Source: Selaginella moellendorffii
Taxonomy: Eukaryota; Streptophyta; Lycopodiopsida; Selaginellales; Selaginellaceae
NCBI RefSeq assembly: GCF_000143415.4
Contig: NW_003314340.1
Location: 379,951-443,950 of the forward strand
Reading direction: 5' to 3'
Length of the DNA: 64,000 bases
Part shown: in pieces, positions 1-10,204 of the stretch
Layout: each line of letters opens with the position of its first letter
How positions within the stretch are numbered: position 1 is the first letter of the stretch
The notes under the pieces: generated by a model
Told to the model about the DNA's origin: nothing
Database searches by the model: none
What the model saw: the letters and a program-made list of their open reading frames with translations, nothing else
Program-made: the position numbers and the translations under genes

Positions 1-1440
1 AACTATTTCCAAGTCGGCCATTGGGATATCTTTGAAGTGTCTAACGTGAATGCCATATGTGTACTCTTGCTTTCTCAATCTAAAATATTTTTGAATCTAA
101 ATATAAATGTTTCATAAATTTTTACCTGTACACAACCACAACTTGGCTAAATGTTGGTTCTTGTAGCTGCACTTTCTGGAAGAAATTCCTTATCCTGTTT
201 ATAATCCATTATTAGCTTAAGACAAAGCTAGAGAGCGTAGGAATTGAAGACCCACTTAATATCCTCAATGTGGATTCTCTCAACGTACTGTATTTTGTAT
301 TCTCCTTCTTCAATGTCCCCTGGCGCCAATTCCATTGGCGAGCTTTTGCTCCATTTCGATGTCCAACTGATTCACCAATGTATCATAAGTTTAATTGGAA
401 CTTAAAATATCTTACAATGATTCCAGTAGAGTTCTCCACAAGCTCCACCATAACACGCTAAGCTTTGGCATAAAATAGAATCCTTTCGAGGTGTCGATCC
501 CAACACCCCGGTGGTAAATCAAAAACTGCGATATTATTAGCATCGATGAAGTAGTGGTTAATAGTGACAAACTTACTAAGTTCTCAAACACGTTGTTTCC
601 CCCAGGAGCATTTTGTAGCAACTGGTTGTCTAGCTTTGATAGTTTGATAGAAATAATTGATCAAACTAGAAAGAAAAAAACTCACAAGATCACATTTTTA
701 GTACCTTGGATTTGTTGTAACCGATTTTAAACCGGAGGAGATACTTGCTGTGCTTGGCCTCACTCCACTCCTTCTCGGTTAGCTGCTGGAAATTGCATCT
801 CTCCAAAACCTGTCCATAAAATCGATTAAAAACCCAATCGATTTGGTAGTTGGTGTGTGCATAGATCTTGATCATACGCTGTGGAAGCTCTCGAGGAACT
901 TCTTCTCTAAATCCCTCACACCAGGCTCCGAGTCCTTGAGCTTGTTGGTTGCGTCCGTGGGATGGAAGCGTGTCTTGTGAAGTTCCTATCATGGTAACTC
1001 AGACCAATTCATGATAATGGATCGCAAGCTCACCAAAAGATCCCTTGAAGTTTTTTCATTCATCTTGGTGATGTCGTCTCTCATCACGGAGCACACATCT
1101 ATGAAAAATTGTGGCTCCTCGAGTCGATCTGTTCGTGGAGATCATGATCATGTCACACAAACTATAGCAAAACCGACTGATACCAGCTAGTTTTTGCACC
1201 AAAGTGGTGGTGTCGATCATAATCGCTGGTCCTCGCCGGACTCGCACCAATCTAGAAGACATTACACAAGATAGAAATCGTGAGTTCTCAAGTAAGTACA
1301 ACCAGATCTATACTACAAGGATCGGAGCTTTCGCTACTACAAGCAAAACTTTTCAGTAGATTAATTCCTACTTAATCTCAAAGCTAGCTGAATATTCCAG
1401 TGCTAGTATTAGATTAGAAGTAAAGATTCCAGTCGATTCT
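1..1440. other. Region without a recognised gene
   Basis: No intact gene is recognised here. The minus strand between about 690 and 1301 has two adjacent open stretches (100 and 81 codons) separated by stops. Several frames carry protein-like text rich in charged and aromatic residues, which suggests a decayed multi-exon gene. I could not assign it to a family. Confidence 0.4.
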
Positions 1441-1449
1441 CCCACAAAC

Positions 1450-1564
1450 CGCGCTAAAACTGACGGCTCAGATCCGCCAAGTTAAACAAAGATTCCCGCG
1501 CTAAATCCGACGGCTCAGATCCATAGAGCCTTTAACGCCCGCTAAAACCGAGGGCTCAGATGGG
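1450..1564 (+). repeat. Three imperfect repeats in the HSP70 promoter
   Basis: A motif of about 25 bp, GCTAAAnnnGACGGCTCAGAT with variation, occurs three times at about 1450-1475, 1497-1522 and 1537-1564. A related ATCCAACGGCTGGG lies at about 1585. All lie upstream of the heat-shock element of the HSP70 gene. Related ATCCGACGGCT words occur upstream of other genes here and in the gypsy LTRs, so this is probably a promoter element. Confidence 0.6.
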
Positions 1565-1605
1565 CCAGATCGATGGCCATCTATCCAACGGCTGGGCGCT
1601 GCTTT

Positions 1606-1644
1606 TTCTAGAATGTTCCTAAGAACCAAGCCGGCCGTTTAAAA
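1606..1644 (+). promoter_or_regulatory. Heat-shock element and TATA-like box of HSP70
   Basis: Positions 1606-1618 read TTCTAGAATGTTC, which is three perfect alternating 5-bp heat-shock units (nTTCnnGAAnnTTCn). A further GAA at 1623-1625 is off-phase. A TATA-like TTTAAAA lies at 1638-1644, about 45 bp before the start codon at 1689. Heat-shock-factor control is inferred from the motif and from the gene it precedes. Confidence 0.75.
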
Positions 1645-1688
1645 GTTCTTGTGTAGGGCTAGGGAAGAAGAGAGAGAGAGCTTTAGCT

Positions 1689-2672
1689 ATGGCAAAGGAA
1701 GGTCCGGCTGTCGGCATTGATCTGGGAACGACGTATTCTTGCGTCGGTGTGTGGCAGCATGATCGAGTGGAGATCATCGCGAATGATCAGGGTAACAGGA
1801 CGACGCCATCGTATGTGGCCTTCACCGACACGGAGCGGCTCATCGGCGATGCCGCGAAGAACCAGGTCGCCATGAATCCCATCAACACTGTCTTCGGTGA
1901 GTTCCTAGTAGATCTAGCTCTCGAAAATCGCGGCTCTAGGATCTAGTTTCATGTTTCCTTCGAAATCTTAGATCTAGGATCTAGCTTGCATCTAACTTGC
2001 CCGAGATAGCTGAAAGTTGAGCTTTTTCTTCCAGATGCCAAGCGTTTGATCGGGCGGCGATTCTCGGACTCTTCAGTCCAGAGCGACATCAAGCTATGGC
2101 CTTTCAAGGTTACTCCTGGCGCTGCCGAGAAGCCGATGATCACTGTCCACTACAAGGGCGAGGAGAAGACGTTCGCGGCCGAGGAGATCTCTTCCATGGT
2201 GCTGACCAAGATGAAGGAGATTGCCGAGGCCTTTTTGGGCGCCACTGTGAAGAACGCGGTCATCACGGTGCCCGCCTACTTCAATGACTCGCAGAGGCAG
2301 GCTACCAAGGACGCTGGTGTCATCTCGGGCATGAACATCATGCGGATCATCAACGAGCCCACCGCCGCGGCCATCGCTTATGGTCTAGACAAGAAGGCGA
2401 CGAGCGCCGGTGAGAAGAACGTCCTCATCTTCGATCTGGGTGGTGGAACGTTCGACGTGTCGCTGCTAACGATCGAGGAGGGGATCTTCGAGGTGAAGGC
2501 CACGGCCGGAGATACTCACTTGGGTGGCGAGGACTTCGACAACCGGATGGTGAACCACTTCGTCCAGGAGTTCAAGCGCAAGTATAAGAAAGATATCAGC
2601 GGCAATCCCCGGGCACTGAGGAGGCTGAGGACTGCTTGCGAGCGCGCGAAGAGGACGCTCTCGTCCACTGCC

Positions 2673-2704
<32 letters not shown>

Positions 2705-3794
2705 CGGCATCGACTTCAACACCACCATCACCCGGGCCAGGTTCGAGGAGCTCAACATGGATTTGTTCCGCAAGTGCATGGAGCCAGTGGAGAAATGCCT
2801 GAGGGACGCGAAGATGGACAAGAGCAGTATCCACGACGTTGTGCTCGTTGGCGGCTCCACCCGGATCCCGAAAGTCCAGCAGCTTCTCCAGGACTTTTTC
2901 AACGGCAAGGAGCTGTGCAAGAGCATCAACCCCGACGAGGCAGTGGCGTATGGAGCGGCCGTCCAGGCGGCGATCCTCAGCGGCGAGGGCAACGAGAAGG
3001 TCCAAGACCTCCTTTTGCTGGACGTGACGCCGCTCTCGCTGGGGCTGGAGACCGCCGGAGGAGTGATGACGGTGCTCATCCCGCGGAACACCACCATCCC
3101 GACGAAGAAGGAACAGGTGTTCTCGACGTACTCGGACAACCAGCCTGGAGTGTTGATCCAGGTGTACGAGGGCGAGCGGACGAGGACCCGGGACAACAAT
3201 CTCCTTGGCAAGTTCGAGCTCTCCGGGATCCCTCCGGCTCCCAGGGGTGTCCCGCAGATCACGGTGTGCTTCGACATCGACGCAAACGGCATTCTCAACG
3301 TCTCGGCCGAGGACAAGACGACTGGGCAGAAGAACAAGATCACCATCACCAACGACAAGGGCCGGCTGAGCAAGGACGAGATCGAGAAGATGGTGTCCGA
3401 GGCCGAGAAGTATAAGTCCGAGGACGAGGAGCACAAGAAGAAAGTGGAGGCGAAGAACGCGCTGGAGAACTACGCCTACAACATGAGGAACACGATCAAG
3501 GATGACAAGATCGCCGGGAAGTTGGAGGCTGATGACAAGAAGAAGATCGAGGAGGCGGTGGAGCAGGCGATCCAGTGGCTGGATCAGAACCAGCTGGGCG
3601 AGGCGGATGAGTTTGAGGACAAGATGAAGGAGCTGGAGAGTATCTGCAACCCGATCATTGCGCGGATGTACCAGGGCGCTGGCGGAGCTCCGGGTGATAT
3701 GCCCATGCCGGGCGCTGGAGCGTATCCGGGCGGAGGTGGCGGTGGCGGCGCTGGGGCTGGTGGCGCTGGGCCCAAGATTGAGGAGGTTGATTAA
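1689..3794 (+). CDS. HSP70: Cytosolic heat shock protein 70
   Basis: An ATP-dependent chaperone of the cytosol and nucleus. It has two exons (1689-1896 and 2035-3794) with one GT-AG intron of 138 bp after the codon series for NTVF, the conserved plant HSP70 intron position. The spliced product is 655 aa, a normal length. Visible signatures are IDLGTTYS near residue 10, [12 protein letters not shown] near residue 200 and [14 protein letters not shown] near residue 330. After the substrate-binding domain comes a Gly-rich tail ending in EEVD, the cytosolic hallmark that binds TPR co-chaperones. No organellar presequence is present. The heat-shock element just upstream suggests a heat-inducible gene. 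Codon use is GC-rich, which creates long meaningless antisense frames. No lesion is seen. Confidence 0.97.
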
Positions 3795-4415
3795 AGCCAC
3801 ACGAGGTTTTTTTTTTTTCTCTTGTTGTGGCAAACTTTGATTGGATCGATTCTATAATGCTATGATGGCAATCCATTTTTCTTTCCATGGGAGGTGGTCG
3901 CTCATTGGCTGCTCGAGCAAGTGTTTCACAGATAAAACAACGTCGTGTTGGACGCAGGGCATGGTAGGGTGGCTGCTCTCTCGCTTGCACCAGAGATATC
4001 TTCGCTGCAAATGTGGGAGGATTGAACGATGCATAGCTGGTCTTAAACTTGATTGGTCCACCTGCCATACGATGATGCTGGTATAACGAGCACAGCAGCA
4101 ACTGGACCTCTTGGAGGAGATGTTGGCACTGGCTCACCATTGTTGCTGCTGTCAGGATTCACAATTCCAACATCCAAGTGGGAATGCCAAAGAGATCATT
4201 GAAATCCATGGAGCAAACAACGCTTTGGAACGAAGCGAAGAATTTAAAGCCACACACCACACATGCATCGATTGGAATAAAGTAAACATTATAAATTGAA
4301 ATTTTTAAAAACCGTTTTAGCAAATTGATTTTTGTTGTTATTATCTTTTCCATACAATTCACAAAAAATCTTAGAATTCACAATAAATGAAATTTAAATG
4401 AAATGTTGGTGGATT
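3795..4415. other. HSP70 3' flank, no gene seen
   Basis: This is the 3' untranslated and intergenic sequence after HSP70, becoming AT-rich towards the retrotransposon boundary at 4416. Short frames of 60-160 codons here have no recognisable protein content. Confidence 0.6.
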
Positions 4416-4589
4416 TGTGAGTGCATGGAATATAGAAAGGGAATACAGAAATGTGCATATCAATTAACCCAAAAACCCTAGCTTATATACAGGAGCGAGT
4501 GGTCCAGATTGAAACCAATCCGACGGCTACCAAAATCCACTACGCTAATATTAGTATACGGCATCGTAGCCGTACACTTGGCCCTCACA
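4416..4589 (-). repeat. 3' LTR of family A copy 1
   Basis: 174 bp, matching 9244-9417 except at three positions. It begins and ends with the inverted repeat TGTGAG/CTCACA. The purine-rich tract preceding it on the minus strand (GAGAGGAGGGGATGA, about 4590-4604) is the probable polypurine tract. Confidence 0.93.
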
Positions 4590-4621
4590 TCATCCCCTCC
4601 TCTCGGAATAATGGAAGGCCG

Positions 4622-7600
4622 TCAGGGTTCTCTTGTAGATGGGCCGGGATCTGGAGGAACGTCAGGAGGAGGCATCGGTGGATCTGTAGACGGTATTAAT
4701 TGCTCCTGATCCCTCTGTATGAAGCGTTTTAACCGCTGCACATGCACAATCTCCGGAGGATTAGCCTGCTGAACGTCATGCCGAACCTCATAAACTTGTG
4801 GTCCAACTTGCCGCAACACCCGATACGGTCCTTTCCACTGCACAAGGAGCCCCTTAGATAAACCACGTACCGTAAGATGGGGAAAACGGACTAACACCAA
4901 ATCATCCACTTTGTACTCCGCTGGTGGACGATGATGGGAATTGTAGCGCCGTTGTTGTCCCACTTGTACGCGGCCTAAGTGTTCAGCAGACTCTGCTCGG
5001 ACAAGTGGAAGAATGCTTGTCAAATATTGATCCCATGACCTAGCATCAGGAGCTCGTGGCAATTGCGAAGGTAAACCTAGCTCTGTTGGTAATATTGGAT
5101 CATGACTATATAGAAGTTTATATGGTGAAGCACCAACAGAACTCTGCACCCCTATGACACCGAAGAGACGGCAAATAACCATCCCAATCCGAATGTTGAA
5201 AGTTCACATACTTCGCAATCATCCCTTTGAATGTTCGAACGAGCCGTTCCACCAGATCGTCTGATTGTGGATGATAAGCACTCGTAAAAGTGTGGCGTAT
5301 CCCCAACCGAGATGTCAAAACATGAAATACCTCAGCCATAAATGCAGGACCATTATCCGAAAGAATCCGTTCTGGACAAGAATGCTGGAACACCACTCGA
5401 TTGAGGAGGAAGTATCCAACAGCAGTTGCAGAGGCACTAGCAAGAGCACCAACTTCCACCCAACGAGTCAAGTAGTCAGAAGCAATAATAACATACTCAT
5501 TGCCAGTAGTCGATCGCAGAAAAGGTCCTATAAGATCAAATGCCACCAACTCAAACGGACGAGAAACTGCAATTGACTCCAACCGTCCTTCCGCAGCACA
5601 AGGGAGAGTATTACGAGCTTGGCACCAAACGCAGCTACGCACATACCGGATAATATCACGTTGCATCTCTGGCCAATAGAAAGATCTGCGCAACTTCTCG
5701 GTGACACGACGGTGTCCCATATGCCCACCTAGAATAGGAGAATCATGGTAGGCATGGAGAAACCGCGGAATAAACACCGAAGGCACCACCAGCCGTAAAT
5801 GAGCATCAGGATCCGTCCCCACAAAATAAAGAAGGCCATCTTCAAGGCGATATTGAGAATGTAAATGCCAAAAAGGCAAGTCATCAGCAAGTGATGCAGG
5901 ATTCTCAAACCCATCTCGAAGCCTTCGAATCCACGGCTCAATCTTTTGAGCCTCGCGAACCTCATCCAGAGAAGGTAGATCTTGCTCTACACCCTGTGGA
6001 CACTGAACGTCAAGGACAGCAACCGCCGACGGCACAGAATCCTCATCTAGAAAATCCACAGATGCTGGAACAACAGGTTTGTCAGAAACATGAGAAGTGA
6101 GTGGAGAAGGAAGAGGAGCTCGAGAAAGGGCATTAGCATCAGCCATAGAACTCCCTGGGCGATGAACAACATCGAAATCATATATCTGAAGCTTCAAAGC
6201 CCATCGAGCCGTACGACCAACCAGGTTCTTCCGCTTCAATAATGAAGTAACAGCAGCATGGTCACCTTCAAGTAACGTCCGAGAACCATGTAGATAGGCA
6301 TGAAGTTTCTCGAAACCCCAGACTGCTGCTAAACACTCCTTCTCCGTCGTGGAGTAGTTCATCTCCGCTGGTTGTAATGTACGGCTTATGTATGCAATGG
6401 GATGGCGCTGACCAGGCACACTCGAGCTCTCTTGCATCAACACACCTCCAAGACCAATGTCAGAAGCATCCACGCGCAAAATAAAAGGTCGAGTGTAGTC
6501 AGGATATGCCAAAACCGGAGGAGTCGTCAATAGCTCTTTGAGATTCACGAACGCCCGCTCACAATCGGGAGACCAGATGACAGATGACGTTGATGACTTC
6601 AGCAACGCTCGCAATGGTAAAGTGCGATCGGAAAGATGATCCACAAAACGACCGAGATACTGCACCTTACCCAAAAAGCGCTGCACATCATTCACACACT
6701 TCGGAGTAGGGAACTTTAGAACAGCCACAAGTTTGTCAGGATCAACTTGCAAACCCTCACGAGAAATACGGTACTCAAGATAAGTTGTGTCCTTGGACCC
6801 AAACACGCACTTCGACCACTTCAGCTTTAAACCAACGTCGCGTAGCCGATCCAACACTTTACAAACATCAAGAACATGCTCCTCCCACGTCCCCTCCGAG
6901 TGGATCAAGACATCATCAATGAAGTCAGCCGTCACCTCCGGCATATCGCAAAGAACCTCGTCCATCATTCGCTGAAAAGTTGCTGGAGCATTGTTCAAAC
7001 CAAACGGCATCACCAAAAACTCGTACAAACCAAATGGTGTACGAAAAGCAGTCTTAGGAATATCGTCTTCAGCCATCGGTACTTGCCAATACCCAGAAGC
7101 AAGATCTAGCTTGGTGAACCAACAACTTCGCCCCAGACGATCCAAGAGATCAGCAGTGTGAGGAAGAGGGTACACGTCCGGGATCATCACTTCATTTAAC
7201 GGACGATAGTCGATGCAGAAACGAATACTCCCATCAGGCTTCGTCACAAGATGAGGTTCACATGCCCAAGGACTCCGCGACTTCCGAATAACACCCTTCT
7301 CCAACATCTCCTTGACGTTTGCACGTAAAATCTTGATCTCCTTGGGTGACCGACGACGAACAGGAACCTTGATTGGACGAGCATCCCCGGTTGGAATGGG
7401 ATGACGTGTGGCAATCTTGGCCCCAGACGATAGGTCAAATTCAAAGAGATCAGAATACTCCTTCATGAGTTGGTCAACAGCTGCAACACAAAGATCATCG
7501 GAGGGATCGGAAAAGGGAAGAGCAGAACAAGATGGAAACACAAGAGGAAATAATGGGGGAACAAAAGTAATGGAAGCAGAGGTAGAAGTAGAGGGACGAA

Positions 7601-8213
7601 GAGGTACAGAAGTGAGAGGAATGGATGAAACATAAGGAAGTATGAGACAAGGGGGAAAAGCCTCAAAGTCACACTTGGCATGATTGTGCTGCAACCAATC
7701 CATACCAAGAATGAGGTCAAAAGCTTGACTCGGCACCACCCGCAACGACTGCAACTCAAGCTCGAGATCGCCCACACGCACAACCAGGTCCGCCTCATCT
7801 CGTGCACATGCATGTGTACGGCCGTTGCCATAAAGAATGAAAACTGGATCCGCCGCACGACGCAAGTGTAGACGACAATGTGTGGCAACAGGTCGAGCAA
7901 TAGAAGATAAACTCGAACCTGTATCAACCAACACGGAGAGAAGAATATGAGACCTCTTGTTATAAAAACGAGCTTGGAAAGTAAACACTGGATGAACCGG
8001 TGCCGAGTGAACCCCTTGATGATACTCCCGAAAGAAAGATGGAGGGGTCACTAACTTATTCGCGCAAGGTCCCTCCATTACTCGCGCGACTCCTCGTTTC
8101 CCGAATGCACCTTGGTATCCAAACCTTCCACCGCAGCAGCACCAACGGGACGTTGCTGACGCCAAGGTCTCCACCCAGGAAATGGAGGTCGCCAATCCGG
8201 AAAGCGCCGACAA
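4622..8213 (-). pseudogene. pol of family A copy 1 (PR-RT-RNaseH-IN), frameshifted
   Basis: The open frame 8213-5118 holds the aspartic protease motif DTGSS (near residue 97), a reverse transcriptase with FIDD as the catalytic YxDD-type motif, RNase H (RVDASDIGLGG), an integrase HHCC zinc finger (CVWCQARN) and the D,D,E core. An 8-nt deletion relative to copy 2, at about 5158, shifts the frame just after the integrase core; the tail continues in another frame at 5182-4622. The tail holds the GPYRVL/EVRH region usual after gypsy integrases and ends in a Pro-rich segment without a chromodomain. Pol lies in the -1 frame relative to gag and overlaps it by 136 bp, so it is expected to be made by ribosomal frameshifting. 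Confidence 0.92.
8039..8102 (-). promoter_or_regulatory. -1 ribosomal frameshift signal, family A copy 1
   Basis: On the minus strand, the slippery heptamer GGGAAAC (8102-8096) sits in the gag frame as G GGA AAC. It is followed by 6 nt and then stem 1 (TCGCGCGAG, 8089-8081, with CTTGCGCGA, 8068-8060). Stem 2 pairs ATGGAGGG (8078-8071) in the loop with CCCTCCAT (8046-8039). The gag stop codon lies in the structure. The arrangement is identical in copy 2. Confidence 0.85.
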
Positions 8214-9010
8214 CGCCGATAAGTATGACCAACTTCATCACACGCCCAGCAACGAATGTCACGGCCACGACCACGTCCTTGCCCTTGTCCTTGGACTCGA
8301 GTAGCAGCAGCATCAACCTCCATGGGAACAGGACTATCACTCATAGGAAGTGGAGCTGAAGGACGTGTAGCAAGAAGTGGAAGAGGCGACGTCTCATAAC
8401 GTTGTGCCAAGCGAAGAGCATCGTCAAGAGTGGCAGGAGCAAGTGCATGCACAAGTCCGACAAGATCTTGACGAAGTGCTGGCCACAGCATTCCTAGCTT
8501 GATCCGCTCCGACATATTTGGCTCCGCACGAAGCAAAAGACTTCGGAAACAAACGCCAAATTGCATCACCGACTCAGATGGCCCTTGGCGAAGACGATGC
8601 AATTGTTGGAAGGCATCATCACAATTGTCGGCGTGTCCGAAGGCGCGTTTGAAGACGCCCGGAAGAACACTCCAATCGCCACGAGTAGCTGCGCTCAATC
8701 CATTGTACCACTGCAATGCCGTCCCTTGAAGACATGTGGGGAACTCACGCAAACGTCGAGCATCATCCCAAGAATGATATGTGGCAATCACCGTGAAGTG
8801 ATCGAACCAATGGTACACATCATCCCCAGGATTCCCACGAAAGAACTCCGGCCGAACGAGAGGATTGGCACCAAAAGCAGGAGGAGTTGTACCATGTGCC
8901 GTGAACGCCGCCATCAACTGAGTTTGGTTGTTCAATTGCAGGCACATAGCATCAAGCAATTGAACCAACTGCTGCTCTAGAGTCAAAGGAGGAGATTGCG
9001 GATCGGCCAT
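8078..9010 (-). CDS. gag: gag of family A copy 1
   Basis: An open frame of 310 codons starting MADPQSPP. It carries the typical gypsy retrotransposon Gag core (PEFFRGNPGDDVYHWFDHF, near residue 55) and one CCHC zinc knuckle, CWACDEVGHTYRRC, near the C-terminus, flanked by a basic GRGRGRGR stretch. The protein would form the virus-like particle and bind the element RNA. The ATG is the first after the LTR and a leader of about 230 nt. The stop codon lies downstream of the slippery site, inside the predicted pseudoknot. This is the intact one of the two gag copies in the window. Confidence 0.92.
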   Translation of the reverse strand: MADPQSPPLTLEQQLVQLLDAMCLQLNNQTQLMAAFTAHGTTPPAFGANPLVRPEFFRGNPGDDVYHWFDHFTVIATYHSWDDARRLREFPTCLQGTALQWYNGLSAATRGDWSVLPGVFKRAFGHADNCDDAFQQLHRLRQGPSESVMQFGVCFRSLLLRAEPNMSERIKLGMLWPALRQDLVGLVHALAPATLDDALRLAQRYETSPLPLLATRPSAPLPMSDSPVPMEVDAAATRVQGQGQGRGRGRDIRCWACDEVGHTYRRCRRFPDWRPPFPGWRPWRQQRPVGAAAVEGLDTKVHSGNEESRE

Positions 9011-9243
9011 GAAAATGAATGAGAAAGAAAGAGCAAAAGAAGAGAAATGACAAAAAGCTGGAAAGAAATGGTAGATCTAGACAATGCAAAAAGCTAGATA
9101 TAAACCAAAATCCTGAAAGGAAAGAACAAAAGAAAGGAAATGGAAAAAGCTAGATCTAGACAATGCAAAAGCTAGATCTAAACCGAAATCCCAAATCCAA
9201 GCACTCCCCAGGGACAATCAAAGTTGCCCCTCACCTCCACCAA

Positions 9244-9417
9244 TGTGAGTGCATGGAATATGGAAAGGGAATACAAAAATGTGCATATCAATTAACCCAA
9301 AAACCCTAGCTTATATACAGGAGCGAGTGGTCCGGATTGAAACCAATCCGACGGCTACCAAAATCCACTACGCTAATATTAGTATACGGCATCGTAGCCG
9401 TACACTTGGCCCTCACA
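9244..9417 (-). repeat. 5' LTR of family A copy 1
   Basis: 174 bp, TGTGAG...CTCACA. On the minus strand it carries U3 hairpins, a TATA box (TATATAAG) and the telo-box-like word AGGGTTT just downstream. The sequence after it (TTGGTGGAGATGAGGGGCA) is where the primer-binding site should be, and it does not match initiator Met-tRNA. Confidence 0.92.
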
Positions 9418-9479
9418 GATTGAAATTTTTTTAAAAAATTAAAACTTAAATTTTAAGGCCTTAGGCCATTGAACAAAAG

Positions 9480-9990
9480 AATAAACTTAAACTTTTAAAT
9501 ATAAAACCTCTCGCAGTAGAGCGGCAGTGATTTCTCGGAAGGGAGCTCCAGCTGCTACTTCTTGACGATCTTCTTTTGCGACTGTGAGCACCAGCTAAAG
9601 GAGGTGAACGTCATGAGAACGATCTGCTCATCAGTGAAGGACATAGGAGTGGATGAGAGGAACTTATGGCGGTGACTTTGAAGCTCCTGGATCACTGTTG
9701 AGGGGACACTTGCAGGAGATGGTCACGTCTTTGACACACCGGTTTGATTCGCTTCTCGAAAGGACCCCGCCGAGCGCTGTGTCCGGTGAAACTTGAAATG
9801 GCCGCCAGCCTCGTAAAACAGCAGCTTGACGTCGAGCTCCAGAGCAGTGGAATCCAGCCCGAGTCCAGCAGTCGCGAGCGACGGACGAGAATAAGTTTGG
9901 CACCTCTGGGCCGGGATTGATCTGCCAACCTCATCCGTGACTCTCTCCAAGGCCGTGTGGAGCTCGGACAGATCGCCATTGGAAACACAC
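9480..9990 (-). pseudogene. 2OG-Fe(II) oxygenase-like relic
   Basis: The minus strand encodes ELDVKLLFYEAGGHFKFHR, matching the start of a prolyl-4-hydroxylase-like 2OG-Fe(II) oxygenase core (consensus YKLLxYExGxxFxxHxD). The iron-binding H-x-D is not preserved: the histidine is followed by RT. Stops and frame changes occur downstream, where open stretches continue in other frames to about 9480. A broken fragment is the simplest reading. Assignment rests on this one motif. Confidence 0.4.
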
Positions 9991-10204
9991 TACAAACTTT
10001 CTAGGGTTTATCAGCAATTCAACGGTCAGATTTTAGTATATTCTAACGCACTAAATTCTTAGAATATTCTTATTTAAAGAATATACTTTAGTGCAGATTG
10101 CTATCAGTAGTATCCTTCTTCCAGATTGATTCAATGCGGCCTTATTGAATGAAGTTTATACTTACATGTGGCGCACCGAGACTACCAGATAGAATGCCAA
10201 TGCG

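Larger units (their letters stand above)
4416..9417 (-). mobile_element. Ty3/gypsy LTR retrotransposon, family A copy 1
   Basis: A 5.0 kb element on the minus strand bounded by two 174-bp LTRs with TGTGAG...CTCACA ends. Gene order is gag, protease, reverse transcriptase, RNase H, integrase, which is Ty3/gypsy order. No chromodomain follows the integrase. The LTRs differ at three positions by eye, so insertion is fairly recent. A possible 4-bp target duplication GATT flanks it (4412-4415 and 9418-9421). Pol is broken by one small deletion near 5158. A near-identical copy lies at 33900-38907 in the opposite orientation. Lineage is unassigned; the missing chromodomain and the DYLTRWVE integrase motif argue against chromoviruses. 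Confidence 0.95.

Noticed and set aside
2466-3833. 455-codon antisense frame across HSP70
   Set aside because: Long antisense frames are a known by-product of GC-rich HSP70 codon use; its translation is low-complexity Leu/Val/Arg/His-rich and matches no family I recognise.
5265-8980. Several plus-strand frames of 60-140 codons inside the minus-strand gypsy element
   Set aside because: They are opposite-strand shadows of gag-pol; equivalent frames appear opposite copy 2.
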